Positions 54,271 to 63,902 of a DNA stretch of 64,000 nt are shown piece by piece. The stretch covers positions 2,259,415-2,323,414 of the forward strand of contig NZ_CP118480.1 of assembly GCF_030450055.1 (NCBI RefSeq). Reading direction: 5' to 3'. This stretch comes from Gallaecimonas kandeliae (GTDB taxonomy: Bacteria; Pseudomonadota; Gammaproteobacteria; Enterobacterales; Gallaecimonadaceae). Position 1 is the first letter of the stretch, and each line of letters starts with the position of its first letter. The notes beneath the pieces are model-generated. The model made no database searches. It saw only the letters and a list, made by a program, of their open reading frames with translations, and was not told the DNA's origin. A program made the translations under genes and the position numbers.

Positions 54271-57200
54271 TTACTGGCTAGAGGCCTCAGCCTCGGAGGC
54301 CATAGAGGCCCCCTGCGCCGCCTGAGCAGGAGCAGAAGACCGACCACTGCGGAAGGTCCAATGGACATAACGCCTGAAGGCCCACTTGGCATCGTCCAGC
54401 ATCAGGTACAAGGCCGGCACCAGCACCAGGGTGATGACGGTGGCGAAGAGGATACCGAAGGCCAGGGACACGGCCATGGGGATGATGATCTGCGCCTGCA
54501 GGCTGGTCTCGAAGACGATGGGGACCAGGCCGAGGAAGGTGGTCAGGGAGGTCAGCAGTATGGGGCGGAAGCGTTTGACCCCTGAGTCCACGACGGCGGT
54601 GCGGATCGGCACCCCTTCCTCACGGGCCTGGTTGACGAAGTCCACCATCACCAGGGAGTCGTTCACCACCACCCCGGACAGGGCGATGATGCCGAACATG
54701 GACAACATGGACACGCTGAGCCCCAGCATCCAGTGGCCGAGGATGGCGCCGATGATGCCGAAGGGGATCACCGACATGATGATCAGCGGCTGCAGGTAGG
54801 AGTTGAGCGGTATGGCCAACAGCGCATAGATGACGAAGAGCGCCGCCAGGGCCCCCAGCAGCATTTGGCTGTTGTTTTCCGCCTCGTCCTTGGCCTCGCC
54901 GGCCATCTTGAAGCTGATGCCGGGGTACTTGGCCTGGAGCTTGGGCAGGGCGTTCTTGGTGATCTCGCCTATGACCTTGCCTGGCTCCACCTTGTTCTTG
55001 TCGGCATCGGCGCTGACGGTGACGGCCCGCACCCCGTCGACCCGGGTGATGCGGGAATAGCCCTCACCCAGCTGGACGTCGGCCACAGATGAGAAAGGTA
55101 CTTCGTCACCACTGGCGGTGCGGATGCGCATGTTCTCCAAATGGGCCAGGGATCGGCGCTCGGCCAGGGGATAGCGCACCATCACCTTCACTTCTTCATC
55201 GTCACGCTGGATGCGCTGCACCTCGGCGCCGTAGAAACCTTCGCGCACCTGGCGGGCCAGGTCGGCCAGGGTGATGCCCAGGGCCTCGGCGGCCGGCTTG
55301 ACCTTGAGCTGCACTTCCAGGTTGCCGGACGACATGCTGTCTTCGATGTCGAAGACCCCTTCATAGCCGGCCATGATGCCCTTGAGCTCGTCGGTGGCCG
55401 CCTTCAGCTCTTCCAGGTTCTTGCCCCTGATGGTGAAGGCGATGGCCCCGCCGCCGCCGCCGTTGATGGAGGCGTTGAGCTTGAGGGTCTTGACTCCAGG
55501 CAACTGCCCCACTTCCTTACGCCACATGTCGGCCAGTTTGAAAGTGTTGATGCTGCGGTTCTCGGAACTGGTCAGCTCCACCACGAAGCGGCCCGTGGTG
55601 GTGGACTGGTTCCAGACGTTGACGTGCCTGACGACGCGGCTGCCGGTCTGGGCCTTGATCTTGTCGTCCACCCGCCACAGGGCCTCCTGGATCTTCTCCA
55701 GGGTGGCGTTGGTCTGGGTAGATGAAGTACCGCTGACCATCTCCAGGTTGCCGTTGACAAAGTCGGACGGGATATTAGGCATTTGGACGATACGAACTAT
55801 GCCGCCGGCCACCATGCCGGCCACCAGCAGCATCATGCCCAGGAAAGCCGCGACCGTAACGTAGCGGTAATGCAGGCACCATTGCAGGGCCGGCTTGTAC
55901 ATCTTGAGTACGAAATGGTCGAAGCCGCGGTTGAAGCTGGCCTTGGCCCTGACGAAGACGTTGTTGGACGGCTTGTTGTCGATGCGTACGTGCTTGAGGT
56001 GGGCCGGCAGTATCAGCTTCGACTCGATAAGCGAGAAGATGAGGCTGAGGATCACCACTATGCCGATGGCCTTGAACACGGCCCCCATGAAGCCCGATAC
56101 CAGCAGCATGGGCAGGAAGGCGGCGATGGTGGTCAGCACCCCGAAGGTGGCGGGCATGGCCACCTTCTTGGCGCCGCGGATGACGCTCTCGACGCCGGCG
56201 CCCCGCTCCTCTATCTCGGTGTGGACGCTCTCGCCGATGACGATGGCATCGTCCACCACTATCCCCAGCACCAGTATGAAGCCGAAGAGGCTCATCAGGT
56301 TGATGGTGATGCCGATGAAGGGCATGTGCATGAACAGCAATGTGCCCAGGAAGCAGACCGGGATCCCCATCATCACCCAGAAGGCCAGGCGCACCTGCAG
56401 GAAGAGGCTCAGCACCAGCAGCACCAGTATGCCGCCCATCAGCATGTTGCTGAACATCATGTCCAGGCGGTCGTTGAGGAACTTGGAGCTGTCACCCCAG
56501 CAGGCCAGCTTGACGCCGGCCGGCAGGTGTTTCTGCTTCTCGTTGACGTAGCTCTTGACGGCCTTGGCCATCTCCAGGGCGTCCTGCTCACCGACGGCGA
56601 CAACGCCGATGGAGAGGCCAGGCTTGCCGTCGAAGCGGGCATAGTTGTCTTCCTCGACGAAGCCGTCCACCACCTTGGCCACGTCCCCCACCAGCACCCG
56701 GGTACCGTCGGGGCGGGTCAGCAGGGTCAACTTGTCGAACTGGTAACCGCGGTAGGCCTTGCCCTTGGCGCGCAGCATGATGTCGCCGGTGCTGGACTTG
56801 ATGGCACCGCCCGGCATATCGATGGAACTCTGGCGCACCTTGGAGGCCACTTCGTCCAAGGTCAGGCCGTACTTGCGCAGCTGGTCTTCGGAGACCTCGA
56901 TGCCCACCTCGTAGTTGCGGGCACCGTTGACGTCGGCGCGGGTGATACCAGGCAACGCCTTGAGGTCGTCGGCTATGGACTTGGCGTATTCCTTGAAACC
57001 GCGCTCACTCAAGTCCCCATAGACCTGCACCCAGATCACCTCCCGCTCGGGGCGGATCTCGTAGATCACCGGCTTCTCGGCCTCGGCCGGCATGGAGGGG
57101 ATGGCGTCGACCCGGATCTTGATCTCGTTCAGCACCTGGGTGGTGTCGTAGCCCTGCTGCACCTCCACCTGGATGGAGGCGTTGCCCTCGCCGGCATTGG

Positions 57201-57459
57201 ACCTGATCTCCTTGATGCCCTCGATGTTCTTGATGGACTCTTCCACCTTGAGGATGATGCCCTCCTCCACCTCCTGGGGCGCGGCACCGGGATAAGGCAC
57301 ATTGATGGCGATATAGGGCAGGTTCAGCTGCGGGAAGACTTCCTTGCGGATCCCGAAACCCGCCACCAGGCCGCCGACAATGATGATGAACATCAAGAGG
57401 TTGGCGGCGACGGTGTTATGGGTGAACCAGGCGATGACGCCTTTTTGCTTTTCCATCAT
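54271..57459 (-). CDS. RND efflux pump inner-membrane subunit
   Basis: 1062 residues, complete RND permease: N-terminal helix, periplasmic domain, GFILVLGIVVDDAIVIGESV (helix-4 proton-relay Asp pair), and the C-terminal half with IALSGVVVNDSLVMVDFV. The loop DPARMSGA-like segment is replaced by VEESIKNIEGIKEI typical of the hydrophobe/amphiphile class. Partner adaptor is encoded directly upstream with 4-base overlap. No local regulator or outer-membrane factor. Not closely similar to the pump at 16954. Confidence 0.92.
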   Translation of the reverse strand: MMEKQKGVIAWFTHNTVAANLLMFIIIVGGLVAGFGIRKEVFPQLNLPYIAINVPYPGAAPQEVEEGIILKVEESIKNIEGIKEIRSNAGEGNASIQVEVQQGYDTTQVLNEIKIRVDAIPSMPAEAEKPVIYEIRPEREVIWVQVYGDLSERGFKEYAKSIADDLKALPGITRADVNGARNYEVGIEVSEDQLRKYGLTLDEVASKVRQSSIDMPGGAIKSSTGDIMLRAKGKAYRGYQFDKLTLLTRPDGTRVLVGDVAKVVDGFVEEDNYARFDGKPGLSIGVVAVGEQDALEMAKAVKSYVNEKQKHLPAGVKLACWGDSSKFLNDRLDMMFSNMLMGGILVLLVLSLFLQVRLAFWVMMGIPVCFLGTLLFMHMPFIGITINLMSLFGFILVLGIVVDDAIVIGESVHTEIEERGAGVESVIRGAKKVAMPATFGVLTTIAAFLPMLLVSGFMGAVFKAIGIVVILSLIFSLIESKLILPAHLKHVRIDNKPSNNVFVRAKASFNRGFDHFVLKMYKPALQWCLHYRYVTVAAFLGMMLLVAGMVAGGIVRIVQMPNIPSDFVNGNLEMVSGTSSTQTNATLEKIQEALWRVDDKIKAQTGSRVVRHVNVWNQSTTTGRFVVELTSSENRSINTFKLADMWRKEVGQLPGVKTLKLNASINGGGGGAIAFTIRGKNLEELKAATDELKGIMAGYEGVFDIEDSMSSGNLEVQLKVKPAAEALGITLADLARQVREGFYGAEVQRIQRDDEEVKVMVRYPLAERRSLAHLENMRIRTASGDEVPFSSVADVQLGEGYSRITRVDGVRAVTVSADADKNKVEPGKVIGEITKNALPKLQAKYPGISFKMAGEAKDEAENNSQMLLGALAALFVIYALLAIPLNSYLQPLIIMSVIPFGIIGAILGHWMLGLSVSMLSMFGIIALSGVVVNDSLVMVDFVNQAREEGVPIRTAVVDSGVKRFRPILLTSLTTFLGLVPIVFETSLQAQIIIPMAVSLAFGILFATVITLVLVPALYLMLDDAKWAFRRYVHWTFRSGRSSAPAQAAQGASMASEAEASSQ

Positions 57460-58643
57460 TTATCGCTCACCGCCAGTTGGGGTTGGGCCTCTGTCTTGGG
57501 CTGGTCATCGGCCAGGGCCACCAGGGTGCCGTCCACCACGTTGGTCAGGGCGGTCAGTGAGACCTTGGCGCCGGCCTCCAGGCCACTGGCGATGTAGGCG
57601 AACTTGTCGTCGTTGCGATCCACCTGCACCTGGATGCGGTGGATATGGTTGTCCTTGTCAACGGTGACCACTTCGTCACCGCGCACCGCGTCCTTGGGCA
57701 GCACTATCAGGGGGCGCTGGGTGCTGGAGCGCAGCTGCGCCTCCACGAAGGTACCGAACTTGAGCCACTGGCCCCTGCCTTGGTGGCGCAGGTAGGGGTC
57801 ACGCACTTCGGCGATGATGAAGCTCATCCGGGACTTGTCGTCCAACACCCCTGAGCTTTGCACCAGGGTGGCGGGCCAGCTGTAGCTGTGGCCGTTGACG
57901 CTGTGGCTCAAGGTGATGCTGACGGTGGAGCCGTCGTTGTCGTTGAGGCCCAGCCAGTTCAGCTCCTGGTCGGACACCGGCAGCCGCACTTCGGCGATGG
58001 CGGTATCGTCTATGATCCCCAGTTGGCTGCTGGGGCCCACGTACTGGCCCAGGTTGACCAGGCGGGAACGGACCAGGCCGTCATAGGGGGCACGGATCTC
58101 GGTGCGGGCCAGGTTGCGCTTGGCCTCTTCGACGCGGGCCTTCTGGGCCTCGACGGCGGCCTTGGCGCTGGCCAGCTGCGGTTTGCGCAGGGCTATGTCG
58201 GTGACCTTGTCAGGGGAGACATGGCGCCATTCCTTGGCGGCCACTACCCCTTGGGCCTTCTCCTGCTCGTATGCAGCCTGGGCCTGGGCCAGTTCGGCCT
58301 CGGCCATGCTCAGGGCGGTCTGGTAATCGGCGGGGTCGATCTGCGCCAGCAACTCGCCCTTTTGCACCATGGAGCCGGAGCGGAAGCTGCCGGAGACCGA
58401 GACGATGCGGCCGCCCACCTGGGCCGCCAGGGTGGTCTGGGTCTTGGGTTGTATGGTGCCCTGGGAATGGACCTGGTAGTTGACCTCTTGCGCCTTGGCC
58501 TGCACCACCGAAACCATCAGCGGCGGCTTGGCCTCCTCGGCCTTCTGGGGCGGCTTCTTCATGGACTTCAAGGCAAAGAATCCCCCGACGGCAACCACCA
58601 ATACGGCGAGGGGGATCAGGCAACCAACGGCAACTTTCTTCAT
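57456..58643 (-). CDS. RND efflux periplasmic adaptor (MFP)
   Basis: 395 residues. N-terminal membrane helix (CLIPLAVLVVAVGGFFALKS), lipoyl halves (QVHSQGTIQPKTQTTLAAQVGG and IRAPYDGLVRSRLVNLGQYV), coiled-coil hairpin (about 110-165) and beta barrel. The ATG at 58643 fits the signal-anchor start, with AGGGAAG upstream; earlier in-frame codons lack a family match. Pairs with the pump downstream. Confidence 0.9.
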   Translation of the reverse strand: MKKVAVGCLIPLAVLVVAVGGFFALKSMKKPPQKAEEAKPPLMVSVVQAKAQEVNYQVHSQGTIQPKTQTTLAAQVGGRIVSVSGSFRSGSMVQKGELLAQIDPADYQTALSMAEAELAQAQAAYEQEKAQGVVAAKEWRHVSPDKVTDIALRKPQLASAKAAVEAQKARVEEAKRNLARTEIRAPYDGLVRSRLVNLGQYVGPSSQLGIIDDTAIAEVRLPVSDQELNWLGLNDNDGSTVSITLSHSVNGHSYSWPATLVQSSGVLDDKSRMSFIIAEVRDPYLRHQGRGQWLKFGTFVEAQLRSSTQRPLIVLPKDAVRGDEVVTVDKDNHIHRIQVQVDRNDDKFAYIASGLEAGAKVSLTALTNVVDGTLVALADDQPKTEAQPQLAVSDK

Positions 58644-58812
58644 TCGGACGCTTCCCTGTTTTTCTAGTCTGGTGCTGTACGCTGCGGCCTTTATAGCCCA
58701 AGGCAAAGGCGGCTTATACAGGCCCCATATTTTAATGTTTTGCAAAATGTGTACGAGACTGTATCACGGAAGAATACGCAGCTAAGGCCCGGCCAGCCTG
58801 GATTTGTTCCAT

Positions 58813-58838
58813 AAAAAAGGGCCCTGCGGGCCCTTTTT
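58813..58838 (-). terminator. Terminator of the KAS III-like gene
   Basis: Stem GGGCCC / GGGCCC with a TGC loop and long A and T runs, 17 bases past the gene that stops at 58855. Confidence 0.88.
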
Positions 58839-58854
58839 CTGCCGTTACCGGCGC

Positions 58855-59967
58855 TTAACCTTTCTGAACCGTGATGCAACCGGCCGAATAGCCGGCGCCG
58901 AAGGAGCAGATCACCCCGACGCTGCCGCTCGGCAGATCGCCGCGATGTTTGTGGAAGGCGATGATGGAGCCGGCACTGGAGGTGTTGGCGTATTCGTCCA
59001 GGATCACCGGCGCCTCTGCAGGCTCGGGGTCCCGGCCCAGCACCTTGCGGGCAATGAACTGGTTCATGTTGATATTGGCCTGGTGCAACCAGAGGCGGTC
59101 GGGGCTCAGCGCCTGGCGGGCCAGTTCGCTGCTGATCAGCTCGCTGACCATGGGCACCACTTCCTTGAACACCTTGCGCCCTTCCTGCACGAACAGCTTG
59201 TCCAGGTCGAACTGGGTCAGGGGCGCCGTGCGGTTGAGGAAGCCGAAGTTGTTGCGGATGTTGTTGGAGAACTGGGTGATCAGTTTCTCGCCGCGGATAT
59301 GCCACTGCTCGGGCGCAGTGGCGTCCTCGGCCCGCTCCAGCACCAGGGCCGTACAGGCATCGCCGAAGATGAAATGGCTGTCGCGGTCGCGGAAGTTGAG
59401 GTGGCCGGAGCAGATCTCGGGATTGACCACCAGGGCCAGCTTGGCGTTGCCGGCCTTGAGCAGGCCGGCGGCCGTGGCGATACCGAAGGTGGCGGAGGAG
59501 CAGGCCACGTTCATGTCGAAGGCCAGGCCCTTGGCACCGAGAAAGTGCTGCAGTTCCACGGCCATGGCCGGATAAGGGCGCTGCATGTTGGAGGCGGCGC
59601 AGATCACCAAGTCCACCTCTTCAGGCTCGCGGCCGGCGGCCTTGAGGGCCTCGTCGGCGGCGTGCATGGCCATCTCCACCATCACCGAGGGCTGGTCGTT
59701 GCTGCGCTCTGGGATGAGCGGCATCATCACCTCGGGGTCGAGGATGCCGTCTTTGCTGACCACATGGCGGCTCTTGATGCCGGAGGCCTTGAGGATGAAC
59801 TCGCTGCTGGAATGGGCCAGGGGCTCGAGCTGCCCCGCCTCTATGGCGGCGACGTTCTCCTCGTTGAAGTTGTCCACATACTGGTTGAAGGCCTTGACCA
59901 GTTCTTCGTTGCTGATGGCATTGGGAGGGGTATAAAGCCCTGTGCCGCTGATGACGATGTCGCTCAC
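58855..59967 (-). CDS. Beta-ketoacyl-ACP synthase III-family protein
   Basis: 370 residues, a thiolase-fold condensing enzyme. The catalytic triad is C in MNVACSSATFG, H in LWLHQANINMNQ and N in DEYANTSSAG, in FabH order. It is longer than FabH (~317), with an insert near the N-terminus (SRHVVSKDGILDPEVMMPLIP), as in the FabH-like lineage used for special fatty acids or in Shewanella-like bacteria. Overlaps the RDD gene upstream by 4 bases. Confidence 0.88.
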   Translation of the reverse strand: MSDIVISGTGLYTPPNAISNEELVKAFNQYVDNFNEENVAAIEAGQLEPLAHSSSEFILKASGIKSRHVVSKDGILDPEVMMPLIPERSNDQPSVMVEMAMHAADEALKAAGREPEEVDLVICAASNMQRPYPAMAVELQHFLGAKGLAFDMNVACSSATFGIATAAGLLKAGNAKLALVVNPEICSGHLNFRDRDSHFIFGDACTALVLERAEDATAPEQWHIRGEKLITQFSNNIRNNFGFLNRTAPLTQFDLDKLFVQEGRKVFKEVVPMVSELISSELARQALSPDRLWLHQANINMNQFIARKVLGRDPEPAEAPVILDEYANTSSAGSIIAFHKHRGDLPSGSVGVICSFGAGYSAGCITVQKG

Positions 59968-61073
59968 GCCTTGTCCTCTTGCTGTTGTATGGCGTCGCCG
60001 GAATGGCCGTCAGTATAACAAACCACTGGTCCGTCCTGAACGACTACCGTCTCCCCTATCTTGTCCTGGATGCATTGGCGGTTGCTGTCCCAGTACACCT
60101 GCAGGAAGCCCAGCATGCCGGTGGCAAGGCCGGCGCCGTAACCACCGTAGCGGCCGAAGGCGCCCCAGAGGGTCAAAGGCTCGCCGTTGAGCCTGACCAC
60201 CCGCAGCTTGAACAGCTTCTTGCCTGGAGTCTGGCCCCGCCACAAGGCCGTGAAGAGGCTGAAATAAAGAGCTGCCCAGCTCAGGCCCAGGCCCAGATCC
60301 TTGGCGACGCCCTTGATCCACCCCAGCAGCGAAAAGGACTTGTCCGCCTTCTTGGCCTTGGGCGGATCGGCCTTGCAGCTCGCCAGCTTGGCCTCCACAT
60401 CGGCAAGCTTGGCCTGGCAGGCCGGCAGGTCCAGTTCGGCCTGGGGCTGGGATGGCGTGCCCAGCAGCTGCTGGCGGTAGCCGGCCTTGTCTTCAGCGCT
60501 CAGGAAATCCATGTCCTCGAACAGCTCCTTGGCCAGATCGGCCTTGGCGTCCGGTTGGTCGGCGAACTTCTCGTCCATCACCTGCTTCAGGGGCGGCATC
60601 AGATCATCGACACAGGACTTGTCCTTACAGGCGGCCAGGCCCAGGCTGGTGGCCCCCAGCTGCAGCACTTCCAGGGCCGAGTGGGACTGGCTCTTTTCCT
60701 TGTGGGACTTGGACGGCAGTGAATCCCTGACCATGGAGCCCAGCACCACGACCACCACGAAGATGGTCAGGGCCGCCAGGGCCCGCAGCCAGCGCCTGGC
60801 CCAGGCGTGGACCACCTGGTCGCGGCGCCTGGCCAACATCCAGGTGGCGATGGCCGCCGCCAAGGCCACGGCCACGTCGGGGACATAGGTCAAAAGGGAA
60901 ATGAGCCAGAGGTCCAGCAGTATCGCCAAGCCCCGGCGCCAGGGCTTGCCCAGGGGGCGGCCCAGCAGGCTTTCGTCTACCTTGAAAGCGAAAGGCGTGA
61001 CTATGGTCCTGGTCTCCCGGCCCTCGCGCCAGGCCTCCAGGGCCGATTGGTGTTCAGGATCGTGCTTTATCAT
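59964..61073 (-). CDS. RDD-family membrane protein with large insertion
   Basis: 369 residues. The first RDD helix (GRPLGKPWRRGLAILLDLWLISLL) and the last part (GQTPGKKLFKLRVVRLNGEPLTLW, the RDD signature) are separated by about 200 residues that include a Cys-containing, helical periplasmic-like domain (about 115-240) and further helices. RDD proteins are thought to transport or act in stress. Function unknown. Terminal in its transcript with the KAS III-like gene. Confidence 0.8.
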   Translation of the reverse strand: MIKHDPEHQSALEAWREGRETRTIVTPFAFKVDESLLGRPLGKPWRRGLAILLDLWLISLLTYVPDVAVALAAAIATWMLARRRDQVVHAWARRWLRALAALTIFVVVVVLGSMVRDSLPSKSHKEKSQSHSALEVLQLGATSLGLAACKDKSCVDDLMPPLKQVMDEKFADQPDAKADLAKELFEDMDFLSAEDKAGYRQQLLGTPSQPQAELDLPACQAKLADVEAKLASCKADPPKAKKADKSFSLLGWIKGVAKDLGLGLSWAALYFSLFTALWRGQTPGKKLFKLRVVRLNGEPLTLWGAFGRYGGYGAGLATGMLGFLQVYWDSNRQCIQDKIGETVVVQDGPVVCYTDGHSGDAIQQQEDKA

Positions 61074-61163
61074 CTTTTTATATCCTTATAACCAGAAAAT
61101 CCTTAACAGCCAGCAGCCCGCTCGCTACCTTGTGTCAATCATACCCAAAGGCGAATACCCGTT

Positions 61164-62132
61164 ATGAGCCAGATATTTAAAGACAATTCCCTGACCATCG
61201 GCAATACCCCCCTGGTCAAACTCAACCGCGTCACCGGTGGCGAAGTCTACGCCAAGGTCGAAGCCCGCAACCCCAGCTTCTCCGTCAAATGCCGTATCGG
61301 CGCCTCCATGATCTGGGACGCCGAGGAAAAAGGCCTGCTGGGCCCCGGCAAGGAGCTTATCGAGCCCACCTCCGGCAACACCGGCATCGCCCTGGCCTTC
61401 GTGGCCGCCGCCCGCGGCATCCCCATCACCCTGACCATGCCCGAGTCCATGAGCCTGGAGCGCCGCAAGCTGCTGGGCGCCCTGGGTGCCAAGCTGGTGC
61501 TGACCGAGGCCGCCAAGGGCATGAAGGGCGCCATCGACAAGGCCACCGAGATCCGCGACGGCGCCCCGGACAAGTACGTGCTGCTGCAGCAGTTCGAAAA
61601 CCCGGCCAACCCCGCCATCCACGAGCAGACCACGGGACCCGAGATCTGGGACGCCACCGGCGGCGACATCGACGTCTTCGTGGCCGGGGTCGGCACCGGC
61701 GGCACCATCACAGGGGTCTCCCGCTACTTCAAGAACACCAAGGGCAAGCAGGTGCTGTCCGTGGCCGTGGAACCCACCGACTCCCCCGTCATCAGCCAGA
61801 AGCTGGCCGGGGAAGAACTCAAGCCAGGCCCCCACAAGATCCAGGGCATCGGCGCCGGCTTCATTCCCGGTAACCTGGACTTGAGCCTTGTCGACCGCGT
61901 CGAGCAGGTCAGCAACGAAGACGCCATGGCCATGGCCCACCGCCTGATGAAGGAAGAAGGGATCCTCGCCGGCATCTCCTCCGGCGCCGCCGTGGTGGCC
62001 GCCAAGCGCCTGGCCGAAAGTCCCGACTTCGCCGGCAAGAGGATAGTGGTGATACTGCCCTCCTCCGCCGAGCGCTACCTGAGCTCCCCGCTCTTCGCCG
62101 ACTACTTCGACGAGCAAGGGATCAGCATCTAA
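61164..62132 (+). CDS. cysK: Cysteine synthase A
   Basis: 322 residues, PLP-dependent fold II. The PLP lysine lies in [14 protein letters not shown], the substrate loop is [10 protein letters not shown] and the glycine-rich phosphate loop is [10 protein letters not shown]. It makes cysteine from O-acetylserine and sulfide, the last step of sulfate assimilation; cysZ at 49061 serves the first. Strong terminator after it. Confidence 0.97.
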   Translation: MSQIFKDNSLTIGNTPLVKLNRVTGGEVYAKVEARNPSFSVKCRIGASMIWDAEEKGLLGPGKELIEPTSGNTGIALAFVAAARGIPITLTMPESMSLERRKLLGALGAKLVLTEAAKGMKGAIDKATEIRDGAPDKYVLLQQFENPANPAIHEQTTGPEIWDATGGDIDVFVAGVGTGGTITGVSRYFKNTKGKQVLSVAVEPTDSPVISQKLAGEELKPGPHKIQGIGAGFIPGNLDLSLVDRVEQVSNEDAMAMAHRLMKEEGILAGISSGAAVVAAKRLAESPDFAGKRIVVILPSSAERYLSSPLFADYFDEQGISI

Positions 62133-62146
62133 GACGCTGATGAGCT

Positions 62147-62172
62147 TAAAAAAGGCCCTGCAGGGCCTTTTT
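62147..62172 (+). terminator. Terminator of cysK
   Basis: Perfect stem AAAAAAGGCCCTG / CAGGGCCTTTTTT with no loop gap beyond the apex; T run on the plus strand. Confidence 0.92.
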
Positions 62173-62245
62173 TATTTGTCCAGGTGAACTCCATCTATCT
62201 ACTCTAGAAGCCAATCCTTTTCCCACTGAATGGCATATCTAATGC

Positions 62246-62743
62246 CTACTGCGAACCGCAGTGATTAAGAAACCCACATTTTTCTTTTGAAAGCCATGCA
62301 ATGGCAACATTTGGTGGAGAAAAAAGTATCACCCCGTACTTGTAACTATAAATAAGATGCCCTTTATAATCGAATTTATTTGCCTTCTTTGCATCGATAT
62401 CCACAGAATAGGCTTCTCCAAAAGAGATACCAAAAGCCTTGAAGCTCTCCAGCTTTTTAACCTTCACGGAATAACTTCCGTCCCTTAATGAATAGCTTTT
62501 CTTTCCGAGAAAATCATAAGGAACATCCACAAAAAAACCTCCTGCATAAAAACAGAGATTTTCAGGCGAACAATCAGAGAATGAAGATATGGTATCTACA
62601 TCTCCAGCCATTACCGACGTCTTCTTGTCTCCATCGATAGAGAGCCAATCTCCGTAAATGTTCGAGTACAAAACCCCTGCCGAGAAAGCCGGAATACTGT
62701 ACAGCGCGAATATAACCCCAAAAAATACTACTCGACTAATCAC
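62246..62743 (-). CDS. Secreted hypothetical protein, AT-rich
   Basis: 165 residues. Signal peptide (VVFFGVIFALYSIPAFSA, cleavage near 22), then a beta-rich mature part with four to five Cys (SDCSPENLCFY and CGFLNHCG) likely to form disulfides in the periplasm. GC is well below the surroundings, indicating recent acquisition. No family recognised. Confidence 0.65.
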   Translation of the reverse strand: MISRVVFFGVIFALYSIPAFSAGVLYSNIYGDWLSIDGDKKTSVMAGDVDTISSFSDCSPENLCFYAGGFFVDVPYDFLGKKSYSLRDGSYSVKVKKLESFKAFGISFGEAYSVDIDAKKANKFDYKGHLIYSYKYGVILFSPPNVAIAWLSKEKCGFLNHCGSQ

Positions 62744-63008
62744 TTAAGATCCTCCTTTTAACCAATGATGTGGATAAAGCACTGTCAGAACCAGACTTCA
62801 TTGGCAATCCATCTTTCGCTTAAGAAGCGTTACTAAGCAACCACAGCCTCGTTACCTTCGTGGCCATTCCAACATCTCTCTTGTAAACAGAGCAGGTTAG
62901 GTTTAAAGGCTGTTATGTACATAGCTAAGTCGGTCGTCCGGATAAATGACTTGAGTTAAACAGGGTTCTGGATAATTAAAAAGAAAAAACTTCACACGAA
63001 AGCCCGAG
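62744..63008. other. AT-rich intergenic segment
   Basis: About 265 bases without a gene, continuing the low-GC patch. I see no repeat, terminator or tRNA in it. Confidence 0.5.
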
Positions 63009-63542
63009 CTAGCCTTCCGGGGGATATTCCCTGGCCAGAAGGCCATAGAGCCAGTCATCGTGCCAGCAGCCGCCAAGCCAAAAGTGCTCGCGCAGCTCCC
63101 CTTCCCGCTTGAAGCCGCATTTCTCCAGCAGCCTGCTCGAGGCCAGGTTGCCGGCTGTGACCTGGGCGCAGAGCTTGTGGTAGCCCTGGGCTACGGCGAA
63201 AGCCAGCACGGCGCGGGTGGACTCCAGGGCATAACCCTGGCCCTGGCCGGCGGTCAGGAACAAGAAGCCCAGCTCGGCCTGGCGGTTGGGCCAGTCGCTG
63301 CGAAAGCCGTTGATGCCGAAGGGCTGCCTGGAGGCCTTGTCCCGCACCACCAGGCTCAGCCATTGATCCTGCTCCTTGTCCCAGGGCTGGCAGGCGGCCT
63401 CGAAGCGGGCGGCGATGTCGGCGGGGCTACGTGGGTCCGAGACGAAGCGCATCAGCTCCGAGTCTTGCTGGACGGCAAAGAAGAAGTCCCGGTCGGCCGG
63501 GGTGATGGGGGTCAACAGCAGGCGTGGCGTCTCGAGCAGCAT
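63009..63542 (-). CDS. GNAT family N-acetyltransferase (RimJ/RimL type)
   Basis: 177 residues. It opens with LETPRLLLTPITPADRD, typical of RimJ/RimL-like acetyltransferases, has ELGFLFLTAGQGQGYALESTRAVL (acetyl-CoA loop) and NLASSRLLEKCGFKREGEL (motif B). May acetylate ribosomal proteins or a small amine. Confidence 0.88.
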   Translation of the reverse strand: MLLETPRLLLTPITPADRDFFFAVQQDSELMRFVSDPRSPADIAARFEAACQPWDKEQDQWLSLVVRDKASRQPFGINGFRSDWPNRQAELGFLFLTAGQGQGYALESTRAVLAFAVAQGYHKLCAQVTAGNLASSRLLEKCGFKREGELREHFWLGGCWHDDWLYGLLAREYPPEG

Positions 63543-63586
63543 GGCATCTAAAAAATAAGGCTTTTCAGCACCATGCCTTAAAATAC

Positions 63587-63610
63587 CAAACCCGGCAACT
63601 GCCGGGTTTG
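63587..63610 (-). terminator. Stem-loop after the zinc-ribbon gene
   Basis: Stem CAAACCCGGCA / TGCCGGGTTTG with a 2-base loop; the minus strand has a moderate T tail. Ends the transcript of the gene at 63622. Confidence 0.65.
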
Positions 63611-63621
63611 GGCTAGAGACT

Positions 63622-63813
63622 CTATCTTTCTTGGTTTATTTCAAAGCGAGTATGACACTCAATGCAGTCGTAGGTATGAGTGTGCTCTGCGACCGTCCCA
63701 TCACGCCTGACATAAGCCCTAGAACGCATCTCTCCTCTAGGCACATTCCTCAAGTTACCTTTGCATATAGGACAGAACTGAATATCCGGCTGAGGCCCTG
63801 ACACATTCGCCAT
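63622..63813 (-). CDS. Small zinc-ribbon protein
   Basis: 63 residues with one zinc ribbon, CPIC at 14-17 and CIEC near 50-53, with basic residues between (RSRAYVRRDG). Cytoplasmic; a short metal-binding protein of unknown use. GGAG lies upstream of the ATG. Confidence 0.65.
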   Translation of the reverse strand: MANVSGPQPDIQFCPICKGNLRNVPRGEMRSRAYVRRDGTVAEHTHTYDCIECHTRFEINQER

Positions 63814-63858
63814 AACAGACTCCTTTCCATGTTCTACAGAGACTTAAACTGCCTTAAA

Positions 63859-63890
63859 ACAAAAGGCCCGGCAATAGCCGGGCCTTTGGC
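63859..63890 (-). terminator. Terminator of the CorA-like gene
   Basis: Stem AAAGGCCCGGC / GCCGGGCCTTT with an AATA loop; T-rich on the minus strand, 13 bases after the stop codon at 63903. Confidence 0.8.
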
Positions 63891-63902
63891 GAGGTTGAGG
63901 CC

